Shown here piece after piece: positions 1-7,656 of a stretch of DNA of 64,000 nucleotides. How positions within the stretch are numbered: the first letter of the stretch is position 1; the number at the start of each line of letters is the position of its first letter. The notes below the pieces were generated by a model, which was not told the origin of the DNA, made no database searches, and worked only from the letters and a program-made list of their open reading frames with translations. The translations under genes and the position numbers were made by a program. Source of the stretch: Bacteroidota bacterium (GTDB lineage: Bacteria > Bacteroidota > Bacteroidia > Cytophagales > Cyclobacteriaceae); the NCBI GenBank assembly GCA_023393375.1, contig JAEWLI010000204.1, positions 1 to 64,000 of the forward strand. Direction: 5' to 3'.

Positions 1-3
1 CTT

Positions 4-36
4 CAAATGAAAGGGGCTTTGAGCCCCATTCATTTG
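4..36. terminator. Strong hairpin, possible terminator of a gene left of the window
   Basis: An 8-bp arm (4-11 with 29-36), one A/A mismatch and a 6-bp GC arm (13-18 with 22-27) enclose a 3-nt loop. No clear T-tract follows on either strand, so termination is inferred only from the stem and from its position at the window edge. Confidence 0.45.
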
Positions 37-238
37 AGCCAAACAAAAGCTCAGATTCTGAATGTATTCTTTGCAATTGATAAGTTGAAGGTTGAATAAA
101 ATGGTCAACCATTTTTAGGCATGGTCATGTCGAAGCTTTCATCTTTGAGCTTTCATCTTTGAGCTCAGAAAGCTGCGGCAGGGATGGAAGCGGATACCCC
201 ACAGGAACCGAAACGCCCTTGCTAACCATTATGATTTA

Positions 239-326
239 GTTATTATTTTTCCGGGCGGATCGGGGACGAGGAGTAGCAGCGAACAGCCCGGCCCTGAGGC
301 ACGAAGGGGCCGCCCAAAAAAATAAC
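239..326. repeat. GC-rich structured element with AT-rich inverted termini
   Basis: The ends pair as GTTATT (239-244) with AATAAC (321-326), followed by T-run against A-run and then GGGCGG against CCGCCC. The interior is much richer in GC than the surrounding DNA and can form a second hairpin, CGGCCC with GGGCCG. Such elements in Bacteroidota are usually interspersed REP-like or small non-autonomous repeats. No transposase frame is nearby. Copy number cannot be judged from one window. Confidence 0.5.
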
Positions 327-420
327 ACTTTTATCAACGTAGTAATATTTTTGGATTCGCTTACGGATTTTTTTTAAATGCTGTATTATTGGAGATTGAT
401 TTGCGAAAGGGATACGCTTC

Positions 421-1203
421 ATGGCAGTTGAAAATAAGATAAGAACGGTAAATGTGACCCGTTACATCACCCCGCTTCGGGAAGGGGGATCTTTGCCTGC
501 TTTGGCTGAGGCGGATGATGACTTCAAATATGTGGTGAAGTTCAGGGGGGCAGGTCAGGGTGTTAAGGCGTTGATTGCGGAATTGATTGGTGGGGAAATT
601 GCCAAAATACTGGGGTTTAATGTGCCGGAGATGGTTTTTGCGCATCTGGATGAGGCATTCGGCAGGACAGAGGGCGATGAGGAGATTCAGGATTTGCTAA
701 AAGCAAGTCAAGGGTTGAACCTGGGCTTGCATTTTTTGTCGGGAGCGATCACTTTTGATCCGGTGGCGGTGAAAGTGAATGCGGAGCTGGCATCGAAAAT
801 CGTGTGGTTGGATGCTTATATTGCCAATATCGACCGGTCGTTGAAGAATACCAACTTGCTGGTGTGGCATAAGGAGATCTGGCTGATTGACCATGGGGCA
901 GCTTTATATTTTCACCACTCGTGGGAAAATATGGTGGAGCAGGCGTCAAATCCTTTTCCATTTATCCGGCAACATGTATTGTTGCCTTATGCATCACTTT
1001 TATCGGAAATAAAAGAAGAAATGGTGAAGCTTTTAACGGACGAAAAACTTGCGGAAATTGTATCTTTCCTGCCTGATAGCTGGTTGGAATGGCCGGATGT
1101 GGATAGGTCACCGGAGCAGATCAGGGAGGTATATCTTCAGTTTTTGGTAAATAGGAAGGAACATTCGGAAATTTTTGTAAAAGAAGCGCAAAATGCAAGG
1201 TAA
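421..1203 (+). CDS. HipA-like protein kinase (HipA_2 type)
   Basis: This 260-aa protein resembles the short HipA-like kinases (HipA_2) rather than full-length HipA toxin. A likely ATP-binding lysine lies in YVVKF (37-41), an Ala-Glu helix follows near 53-61, the catalytic-loop-like NIDRSLKNTN is at 136-145, and a metal-binding IDHG is at 156-159 in the place of DFG. The next gene, a DUF3037 protein, overlaps its last 11 nt, a pairing that recurs in bacteria. Substrate and role are not established; unlike hipBA there is no HTH antitoxin beside it. Codon use is GC-richer than in most of the window, which hints at transfer. Confidence 0.75.
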   Translation: MAVENKIRTVNVTRYITPLREGGSLPALAEADDDFKYVVKFRGAGQGVKALIAELIGGEIAKILGFNVPEMVFAHLDEAFGRTEGDEEIQDLLKASQGLNLGLHFLSGAITFDPVAVKVNAELASKIVWLDAYIANIDRSLKNTNLLVWHKEIWLIDHGAALYFHHSWENMVEQASNPFPFIRQHVLLPYASLLSEIKEEMVKLLTDEKLAEIVSFLPDSWLEWPDVDRSPEQIREVYLQFLVNRKEHSEIFVKEAQNAR

Positions 1204-1576
1204 GCATTTATATGAATATGCTGTAGTCAGGATTGTTCCCCGGGTGGAAAGGGAAGAGTTTATCAATGTAGGTGTAATTCTGTTTTGTAAAAACATGAAT
1301 TTCCTGCGTGTGATCTGCCGGATAGATCATGAAAAGCTGAGGTTATTTGATTGTGAAACTGAAACAGAAGAACTGGAGGAAAACCTTAAAGCTTTCGAAA
1401 AAATATGCAATGGCGATCGGGACGGTGGCCCTGTTGCACAATGGCCGATGGCGGAGCGGTTCCGGTGGCTTACCGCGGTGAGGAGTTCGGCGATACAGAT
1501 GTCGAGGCCTCATAATGGTTTTACGGATGATCCTGCAAAGACGCTACAACGGCTTTTTGAGGAATTGGTGTTGTGA
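1193..1576 (+). CDS. DUF3037 family protein
   Basis: This 127-aa protein has the DUF3037 N-terminal signature: an EYAVVRIVP strand at about 8-16, then RVEREEFINVGVIL at 17-30. The family has no known function. It starts inside the HipA_2-like gene (11-nt overlap), so the two are very likely translationally coupled and may act as a kinase/partner module. No transmembrane segment, signal peptide or DNA-binding motif is visible. The C-terminal half (about 85-127) is Arg/Trp-rich and ends near a conserved-looking RPHNGF segment. Confidence 0.75.
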   Translation: MQGKHLYEYAVVRIVPRVEREEFINVGVILFCKNMNFLRVICRIDHEKLRLFDCETETEELEENLKAFEKICNGDRDGGPVAQWPMAERFRWLTAVRSSAIQMSRPHNGFTDDPAKTLQRLFEELVL

Positions 1577-1602
1577 GGAAGTTTAGACAGATTTTCCACA
1601 AC

Positions 1603-1625
1603 AGGCCCGACAATAGTCAGTCTGG
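1603..1625. repeat. Left copy of an imperfect inverted repeat flanking the SDR pseudogene
   Basis: The reverse complement of 1603-1625 matches 2872-2894 at 18 of 23 positions. The two copies bracket the frameshifted epimerase gene. A second hairpin (1670-1679 with 1684-1694, one bulge) lies between this copy and the gene and may be an operator or terminator. Confidence 0.4.
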
Positions 1626-1744
1626 CCATTATCTACAATCACACCGGCATAATATATAGCAGGTCAGATGATATTTCATATTCATGAAAATATCCCTCGA
1701 GTGTTTTACCTTTACATCACTTTTTAGAGAACACAATTAAAGCC

Positions 1745-2789
1745 ATGAAAGGAAAAGTTCTATTGACAGGCATTAGTGGGTTTTTAGGATCGCACACCGC
1801 CATCCGTTTATTGGAAAATGATTATCAAGTAATAGGCACCTTAAGAAACCCTGACAGGATCGAATCAATCAAACAGGTGTTGGCAAATCATACTACCAAG
1901 ATCACTAATTTGAAGTTTGAAAAAGCAGAATTGCTGGATGAGCAGGTGTGGCAAAGCATCATAAAAGAGGTAGATTATGTACAACATATTGCTTCTCCAT
2001 TCCCCCGGGAACTTCCAAAGGATGAGAATGAAATCATAAAACCAGCTAAAGAAGGGACTTTAAATATATTAAAAGCGGCATCAGCCAATGGTGTAAAACG
2101 CGTAGTGATAACCTCCTCTATAGCGGCAGTTGTTTATGGCAAAGACAAGGAACACCGGCAATGGAACCTTCGATGAATCTGATTGGACAGATGTGACTAA
2201 TAGAAAAGACACTTCTCCTTATTATCGAAGCAAAACCATAGCAGAAAAAGCAGCCTGGGATTTTATAAAAAACAATAACAGCAATATGGAAATCGCTACC
2301 GTCTGCCCAGGTGCTATATTGGGGCCGATTCTTGAAACTGATTTTGGCACATCAGCCAACTTGGTGATTAAATTATTAGATGGAGGTATGCCTACCCTTC
2401 CAGATATTGGATTTGACATAGTTGATGTGAGATCTGTAGCCGACCTGCTTATTCTTGCTATGGAAAAACCTGAAGCAGCCAATCAGCGGTTTATCGCTTC
2501 AGAGGAATACATGAAATTTAAAGAAGTGGCAAAAGTGCTAAAAGAAGCCTATCCTGATGCTAAGATTCCGGAAAAGATATTGCCTGATTTTGTCGTCCGG
2601 CTTTTTGCCAACATTGATAAAACCATAAAGCCGGTTTTGATAGATTTGGGAACAGAAAGAAAAAGCAGTAATACCAAAGCCAAACAAATATTAAACTGGA
2701 AATCCTTGTCTAACCGCGAGGCCATCCTTTCGTGTGCAGAAAGTGCTATCAAATTGGGGCTGATAGATCAGGCCAAAGTCATACGATAG
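1745..2789 (+). pseudogene. NAD-dependent epimerase/aldehyde reductase (extended SDR), frameshifted
   Basis: Frame 1 (1745-2176) carries the N-terminal Rossmann motif TGISGFLG (8-15) and the SSIAAVVYG strand. Frame 2 (usable from about 2130 to 2789) carries FDESDW, the catalytic YYRSK and the C-terminal part. The sequence runs continuously in homology from KEHR in frame 1 to NGTFDESDW in frame 2 if one extra base near 2157-2160 is ignored. The restored protein would have about 347 residues, normal for dihydroflavonol-reductase-like SDRs. It may be a true pseudogene or a sequencing error; the rest of both frames is intact, so the lesion is recent or artefactual. Confidence 0.8.
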
Positions 2790-2840
2790 TTATCCCTTTA
2801 TGTAGGAAGAAAGTCATGCCGGCTCTTGCTAATCAAGCCC

Positions 2841-2933
2841 GTCAAACTATTGTCCAACCAGGTATAGAGAGCCGGTCTGACTATCGTCCGACCTATGGGA
2901 GGCAAGGACTGGTATGACTACAGTCCAACCTGG
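2841..2933. repeat. Three degenerate direct repeats of about 22 nt, period 34-37
   Basis: Units start at 2841, 2875 and 2912 and share GT-N-N-GACTAT-N-GTCC-ACC. Adjacent units match at 15 or 16 of 22 positions. The middle unit is also the right arm of the inverted pair whose left copy is at 1603-1625. The array fills the gap between the convergent SDR pseudogene and kdsD, and the last unit ends 2 nt before the kdsD stop. Confidence 0.45.
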
Positions 2934-2934
2934 A

Positions 2935-3888
2935 TTAGCGGATATCATAAACCTGTACCACTCCTATTAAATTACTGTGGGATCCATCTTCTGTGACCAA
3001 CAATGAAGTGATTTTATGATCGATCATAATCTGTTGTGCTTCTACCAGCGGAATCTTCGCGGATATACATCTCGGATTCGAGGTCATGATATCAGCAGCT
3101 TTTAGGCGGAAAGACGCTTCCTCGCTTTTTTGAAATGTGCGTCGCATATCACCATCGGTAATAATGCCCTGGATTTGATGCTCATTACAAACTACCACTA
3201 AACCTAATCTTCCTTTGGTAATGGCAGAGATGATGTCGATCATGCTGGCATCGGGGGCGATCACCGGTAGATCAGTGCTTCGCATCACATGTTCCACCTT
3301 ATATAATAATCTTCTTCCGATACTTCCACCGGGGTGGAAACGGGCGTAATTCTCCTTTTTGAAATCTTTCAATTCCATCAAAACAATGGCCAATGCATCA
3401 CCCATTACCATGGTGATGGTAGTAGAAGTAGTAGGTGCCAGTTCCAATGGGCATGCCTCTTTTTTTGCTTTGATTTCCAGATGGCAATCGGAATGGATGG
3501 CCAGCGTGGAATTTTTATTACTGGTCATACCTATGATCTTGTTGCCGTTATCTTTAAAAAATGGGATCAGTTTTAAAACCTCATCAGTTTCTCCGGAATT
3601 AGATAAGGCGAGTACAATGTCTCTTGGTTCTACCATTCCCAAATCACCGTGAAATGCTTCACCTGGATGAACAAAAAATGAAGGTGTACCAGTACTGGCC
3701 AGGGTCGCTGCAATTTTCCTACCTACAATACCCGATTTTCCCATACCTGTTACGATCAGTTTTCCATTGGAATCCTGGATCAACTTTACTGCTTGTTCAA
3801 AATCTTCACCCAATTGATTTTCCAAATCCTGAATGGATGAAGCTTCTATTTCTATGGTACGTTTGGCAATATCGAGTATTCTACTCAT
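2935..3888 (-). CDS. kdsD: Arabinose-5-phosphate isomerase (KdsD/KpsF)
   Basis: It interconverts D-ribulose 5-phosphate and D-arabinose 5-phosphate, the first step of Kdo synthesis in the cytoplasm. The 317-aa protein has an N-terminal SIS domain (about 35-170) with VTGMGKSG at 46-53, HPGEAFHGD at 74-82 and SNSGET at 96-101. A tandem CBS pair follows (about 200-317). Length and order match the family. It is the last gene of a kdsA-kdsC-kdsD operon and overlaps kdsC by 8 nt. Confidence 0.95.
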   Translation of the reverse strand: MSRILDIAKRTIEIEASSIQDLENQLGEDFEQAVKLIQDSNGKLIVTGMGKSGIVGRKIAATLASTGTPSFFVHPGEAFHGDLGMVEPRDIVLALSNSGETDEVLKLIPFFKDNGNKIIGMTSNKNSTLAIHSDCHLEIKAKKEACPLELAPTTSTTITMVMGDALAIVLMELKDFKKENYARFHPGGSIGRRLLYKVEHVMRSTDLPVIAPDASMIDIISAITKGRLGLVVVCNEHQIQGIITDGDMRRTFQKSEEASFRLKAADIMTSNPRCISAKIPLVEAQQIMIDHKITSLLVTEDGSHSNLIGVVQVYDIR

Positions 3889-4381
3889 TTGTTCTGTATT
3901 TTAATAATAAATCGGCAAACTCACGAAATGCCCCTTCACCCCCATTGCGTTTACAAATATAGTCCACTTCACTGGTAACATATTCGAATGCATCAGCGGG
4001 TGCCGCGCTTAACCCTACATATTTTAATATTTCCAGGTCATTCAAATCGTCACCAATGTAAGCAATTTCTTCCGGCAAAAGGTTTTCTTCTGACTGTATC
4101 TTTTTCAGTGTTTGCAACTTGTCGTCCACACCCTGATAAATGTAGGAAAACCGTAACTCTTCTGCCCTGTGTTGAACAACTTTGGATGAACGTCCGGTAA
4201 TAATTCCCAACTTAACGCCACTGTTCAACAGATATTTACAAATGTAACCGTCCTTTACATTAAACTGCTTGGTTTCGACCTTGGCATCATTATAAATGAT
4301 ACCCCCATCAGTCAATACACCATCCACATCTGTAATCAGGAGTTTGATTTTTAAGCACTTTTGTATGAGAATTTCGGTCAT
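3881..4381 (-). CDS. kdsC: 3-deoxy-D-manno-octulosonate 8-phosphate phosphatase (KdsC)
   Basis: This is a HAD subclass C0 phosphatase that removes phosphate from Kdo-8-phosphate. The 166-aa protein shows HAD motif I TDVDGVLTDG (17-26), motif II in ITGRSS, and motif III/IV in YIGDDLNDL. There is no cap domain, as expected for the tetrameric KdsC type. It overlaps kdsA by 4 nt (ATGA arrangement) and kdsD by 8 nt, so all three Kdo genes are translationally coupled. Confidence 0.95.
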   Translation of the reverse strand: MTEILIQKCLKIKLLITDVDGVLTDGGIIYNDAKVETKQFNVKDGYICKYLLNSGVKLGIITGRSSKVVQHRAEELRFSYIYQGVDDKLQTLKKIQSEENLLPEEIAYIGDDLNDLEILKYVGLSAAPADAFEYVTSEVDYICKRNGGEGAFREFADLLLKYRTNE

Positions 4382-5160
4382 ATCAGTGATTGGATAATGG
4401 CTTCGATTTGATTGAGGTGTATGGTATTTGGCCCATCTGACAGGGCATTATCTGGATCAGGATGGATTTCAAAAAAGTACCCGTCAGCACCAAATGCCTT
4501 GGCAGCCAATGCCATAGCAGGCACAAATTCCCGGTTACCCCCTGTTTTTCCTCCCGCTCCACCTGGCCGCTGCACTGAATGTGTGCAGTCCATTACCACT
4601 GGTTTTCCAAAGGCTTTCATATCAGGGATATTTCTGAAATCTACTACCAGGTTGTTGTATCCAAACATAGAACCCCTTTCAGTGAGCATCACATTAGGAT
4701 TTCCCGCTGCCAGCACTTTTTCAAGAGGATATTTCATATCGACACCGGAAAGAAACTGGGCTTTCTTGATATTTACGATCTTCCCTGTTTTGGCAGATGC
4801 TACCAACAGATCGGTTTGCCGGCACAAGAATGCTGGAATTTGAAGAATATCCACCACTTCTCCTACAATTGAAGCTTGATAAGATTCATGAATATCAGTA
4901 GTGATGGGCAATCCAAAATTCTTTTTTATTTTTTCTAGTGCAATCAATCCCTTTTCCATTCCAGTACCACGCGGTGAATCTACTGCGGTACGATTGGCTT
5001 TGTCAAAAGAGGCTTTAAAAATAACAGGAACCTGATATTTATTGCCAATCTCCCGTACTTTGTCTGCCACTATTTCCAACAACTCCTGGCTTTCAATCAC
5101 ACAAGGCCCTAAGATAAAGAATGGCTTTTTTCCCTGAAATATTTCATTGATGAGGTTCAT
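4378..5160 (-). CDS. kdsA: 3-deoxy-8-phosphooctulonate synthase (KdsA)
   Basis: It condenses phosphoenolpyruvate with arabinose 5-phosphate to Kdo-8-phosphate. The 260-aa TIM barrel begins with FFILGPCVIES (14-24), the conserved PEP-site strand. It continues with FKASFDKANR and CTHSVQRPGG, all typical of KdsA. It is the first gene of the operon and is followed by the next two enzymes of the supply route for lipopolysaccharide Kdo. The upstream 800 bp are gene-free, so its promoter lies there. Confidence 0.96.
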   Translation of the reverse strand: MNLINEIFQGKKPFFILGPCVIESQELLEIVADKVREIGNKYQVPVIFKASFDKANRTAVDSPRGTGMEKGLIALEKIKKNFGLPITTDIHESYQASIVGEVVDILQIPAFLCRQTDLLVASAKTGKIVNIKKAQFLSGVDMKYPLEKVLAAGNPNVMLTERGSMFGYNNLVVDFRNIPDMKAFGKPVVMDCTHSVQRPGGAGGKTGGNREFVPAMALAAKAFGADGYFFEIHPDPDNALSDGPNTIHLNQIEAIIQSLI

Positions 5161-5527
5161 ACACTTTTAATAATTTGCTATAAAAATAAGAAATTAATAA
5201 TTAATAATGTGTAATGAATAATTGAAGCTCGTAGCGGATAGCTCATTAGCTCGTAGTAAAATGAGGTAGTTGATAATTTGGAGAGTTGGTGAGTCGAATG
5301 AGCTCATAGCAGTTGGAGCTGACAATTAGGGAACTAAAGTGGCAGAGGGTATTTCAACCATAACCAACTTCTACTCCACAAATAAATTACTGAAGTTTCG
5401 CACATGCTTTAATGAACGTGTACGGGCATTCGGCTTTGTCTATTACGAACCAGAAGCCACTTTTTAGTTTTCCAATAGGAAGTTTACAAGGAAAGGGCAA
5501 AGACCCCAGAGGAATCAAATGTTGGTA

Positions 5528-5549
5528 ACCACGGGTTTTAACCCGTGGT
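5528..5549. repeat. REP-like palindrome
   Basis: ACCACGGGTT-TT-AACCCGTGGT is a perfect 10-bp inverted repeat with a 2-nt centre. Palindromes of this CCACGGGTT type are common interspersed intergenic elements in Bacteroidota and are often linked to REP-associated tyrosine transposases. No such transposase is in the window, so mobilisation in trans is inference. Confidence 0.55.
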
Positions 5550-5908
5550 AGAAATGAGAATGTAAAATCATTTTGGAATTTTTGCATTTTGGAGCAAAAA
5601 TTATGACAAAATGGTGATACGAAATGTTCAGTAAAAGAATTGGTTTTACCCATAGGTGGTCATAATGTGGAAATATTCCGGTCTTTACGCAAATGGAAAG
5701 TTAAAAAGCATGTTAACGTCCTGTGGAAGACAGGTTATTATGGACAAACTTCATTTAAATCAAATTGTCTGTGGGTTTCTGTGCCATCTGTGAGATAATG
5801 CTCTGATTTATCCTAACGGAAAAATTATTGAATTGTGGAGTGGATACGGAAAGGGTATGTTAGAAAACAAACTAAAGCGGTTTGAAAATATTTGACCCTA
5901 ATCAAACA

Positions 5909-5945
5909 AAAACCGCAGATGCCATATAAGAATAGCATCTGCAGT
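5909..5945 (-). terminator. Rho-independent terminator of the DUF5362 gene
   Basis: On the minus strand an 8-bp stem GCAGATGC/GCATCTGC (5942-5935 with 5922-5915) is followed at once by GGTTTTTGTTTG. It lies 15 nt past the stop codon of the gene at 5960-6448. Confidence 0.75.
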
Positions 5946-5959
5946 ACTGAAATTAATAT

Positions 5960-6448
5960 TTAAAACATAGTAGCAGCTCCAATTCCAGCTACAATCACAC
6001 CGATTATTGCTAAAATATAAATACTTATTACTACTATGGTTAAAATTCCCATGAATTTATAAAGGGATTTCAAGTTACCAAAAGCAGCTGCTATTTCGTT
6101 GTTGTCTTGCTTGAGGATAGCATTTTTGGTGTTGACAGCAAATTTATAATTGTAATAGACGGGGAAAAAATAAAATGCCGCTATCACAATATAAATAAAG
6201 CCAATGAATGCACCGCCCATTGGAAATGGGAAACCTGCCTGTTCTGCAAATAAACTTCCCATCGTACCCATAATCACGGAAAAGAACAATCCCAGGCCCA
6301 CCATGAGTATTATTCCGATGAAACCAATAATAGAAAGAAATAACGCCCATTTTCTGGTTTCATCCAGGTAAGAAATCATAGTTGGGGTAATTACAAAATT
6401 GTCCTGCATGACCGGAGTGCCTGAATTTGTGTTGTCATTGTAATCCAT
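5960..6448 (-). CDS. DUF5362 family multi-pass membrane protein
   Basis: This 162-aa protein has a short polar N-terminus and four apparent hydrophobic spans at about 33-57, 78-97, 103-115 and 134-160. The segment KFAVNTKNAI followed by a polar AAFGNLKSLYKFMGI is typical of DUF5362 proteins, which are widespread in Bacteroidota and have no known function. It stands alone, with its own terminator at 5909-5945 and a 99-nt gap from the upstream gene. The 70-codon frame at 6478-6690 is not convincing. Confidence 0.75.
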   Translation of the reverse strand: MDYNDNTNSGTPVMQDNFVITPTMISYLDETRKWALFLSIIGFIGIILMVGLGLFFSVIMGTMGSLFAEQAGFPFPMGGAFIGFIYIVIAAFYFFPVYYNYKFAVNTKNAILKQDNNEIAAAFGNLKSLYKFMGILTIVVISIYILAIIGVIVAGIGAATMF

Positions 6449-6547
6449 AAATTTAAATTTTTAAGTGAAAACCACGGTCAATTTATGTAAAATATCAGAA
6501 ATTTCCAAAAAACACAACGAAAAGAATTGAGTGAAGAAAGGGGGGTG

Positions 6548-6742
6548 TTAATTATGTGAGATGTGTTCAGGATCAAATGGGCTTTTTTGCTGCTCTCTTG
6601 AGGATATGTTATCAAAACTTGCTGATGAACAGCCTCCACAACCTTTAGCGCAATTTTTATCCTTCTTTTTACCAAAAAAATGAATTCCAAGATACAGTAG
6701 TGCCCCGCTAAAAATAATCCATATGATAATTTCTTGTATCAT
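6548..6742 (-). CDS. FeoB-associated Cys-rich membrane protein
   Basis: This 64-aa protein consists of one N-terminal membrane span (about 4-23), a basic stretch GKKKDKN, and a Cys cluster CAKGCGGCSS at about 31-40. This layout matches the small FeoB-associated Cys-rich family (PF12669), thought to assist ferrous iron uptake. No feoA or feoB is in the window, so the link to iron is by family only. It lies 37 nt downstream of suhB and could share its transcript. Confidence 0.75.
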   Translation of the reverse strand: MIQEIIIWIIFSGALLYLGIHFFGKKKDKNCAKGCGGCSSASFDNISSREQQKSPFDPEHISHN

Positions 6743-6779
6743 AACCTGCTAACAAATGATCTACCCGTTTGGTTTCCCG

Positions 6780-7586
6780 TTATTTTAAAGGTTGGGTCCA
6801 GAGGTCGTTTATAACTTTTAATAGATCACCGTGAATACCACAGCTACTTACCAAACCGGCATTGCCAAAAATATAGTCATCATTTCCCTCAAAGTCTGTC
6901 ACCACACCTCCTGCTTCCTTCAATATGATGGTACCTCCTGCCATGTCCCACGGATTTAATCCAAATTCAAAAAACCCTTCCAACCTTCCTGCAGCTACAT
7001 ATACCAGATCCACTGCCGCACTTCCCAATCTGCGTATACCATGCGTATTTGCCATCAGATGTGTAATAATTTTCAGATAATTGGGCATTCTATCAAAAGA
7101 TGCATATGGAAAGCCTGTAGCGATTAAACTCTCCTCTAATGTTTTTGCCTTTGATACCCTGATCCGCTTATTGTTGCAAAAAGCACCCCCATTTTTTCGG
7201 GCGTAGAAACATTCATCCTGATTGATTTCATACACTACGCCCAGTATTTCCTCCTTTTCCTTCATCAATGCGATGCTGGTGCTATATACAGGAAGTCCAT
7301 GTAAAAAATTGGTGGTTCCATCCAAAGGATCTATCACCCAATTATATTTATCGCTTTTATAATCCACCGTCCCTTCTTCAGTAATAAAACCGGCACCAGG
7401 GATTAAGTGATGAAGTTTCTCCACGATCAGCTTTTCTGCCTCTTTGTCAACATAAGAAACAAGATCGCTAAAGGTTTTTTTCTGCTCTACCTTTGACCAG
7501 TCGAAATCCTCCCGCTCTTTTCGGATAAAAGCACCTGCTTCTTTTGCTACTTGTATGGTATGATCCAATATCTTGTCTAAATCCAT
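6780..7586 (-). CDS. suhB: Inositol monophosphatase family protein
   Basis: This 268-aa Mg-dependent sugar-phosphate phosphatase has the metal ligands of the family: TEEGT at 69-73, DPLDGTTNF at 86-94, and the C-terminal NPWDMAGG. It is predicted to hydrolyse inositol 1-phosphate or related phosphates in the cytoplasm; in some bacteria the protein (SuhB) also acts in rRNA antitermination. The close relative CysQ is less likely because the DPLDGTTNF and NPWDMAGG forms are IMPase-like. Upstream is the secreted DPP4 gene, downstream a small Cys-rich peptide. Confidence 0.88.
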   Translation of the reverse strand: MDLDKILDHTIQVAKEAGAFIRKEREDFDWSKVEQKKTFSDLVSYVDKEAEKLIVEKLHHLIPGAGFITEEGTVDYKSDKYNWVIDPLDGTTNFLHGLPVYSTSIALMKEKEEILGVVYEINQDECFYARKNGGAFCNNKRIRVSKAKTLEESLIATGFPYASFDRMPNYLKIITHLMANTHGIRRLGSAAVDLVYVAAGRLEGFFEFGLNPWDMAGGTIILKEAGGVVTDFEGNDDYIFGNAGLVSSCGIHGDLLKVINDLWTQPLK

Positions 7587-7656
7587 TTTTCTGAGTTTAA
7601 AGCTTTAAATGATAATTAACATAAGGCAAAAAGTTTCCATTATGGGAAGTTCCAAA

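Larger units (their letters stand above)
1..420. other. Gene-free leading stretch with several repeats
   Basis: No convincing coding frame was seen. The stretch holds the hairpin at 4-36, a perfect 14-nt tandem duplication at 134-161 (AGCTTTCATCTTTG twice, then AGCTC), and the GC-rich structured element at 239-326. The minus-strand frame at 361-645 overlaps the HipA-like gene and has no recognisable protein features. Confidence 0.6.
5161..5959. other. Long gene-free spacer with repeat debris
   Basis: From 5215 to 5320 the DNA is a low-complexity mosaic of AGCTC-TAGC-like words. At 5387-5653 a minus-strand frame of 88 codons exists, but it spans the REP-like palindrome at 5528-5549 and shows no protein family features, so I do not call it a gene. 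A terminator for the DUF5362 gene lies at 5909-5945. I see nothing supportable in the rest. Confidence 0.6.

Noticed and set aside
361..645. 94-codon minus-strand frame over the HipA-like gene
   Set aside because: It lies opposite a well-supported gene and shows no protein features.
2732..2917. 61-codon plus-strand frame at the end of the SDR gene
   Set aside because: It overlaps the SDR 3' end and then reads through degenerate repeats.
2841..2933. Possible CRISPR array
   Set aside because: Only three units, which match at about 70 percent, with spacers of 12-15 nt; no cas genes nearby.
5387..5653. 88-codon minus-strand frame
   Set aside because: It spans a REP-like palindrome in a repeat-rich spacer and has no signal, motif or family likeness.
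6478..6690. 70-codon minus-strand frame over the Cys-rich peptide gene
   Set aside because: It is an out-of-frame shadow; the frame at 6548-6742 has the family motifs.
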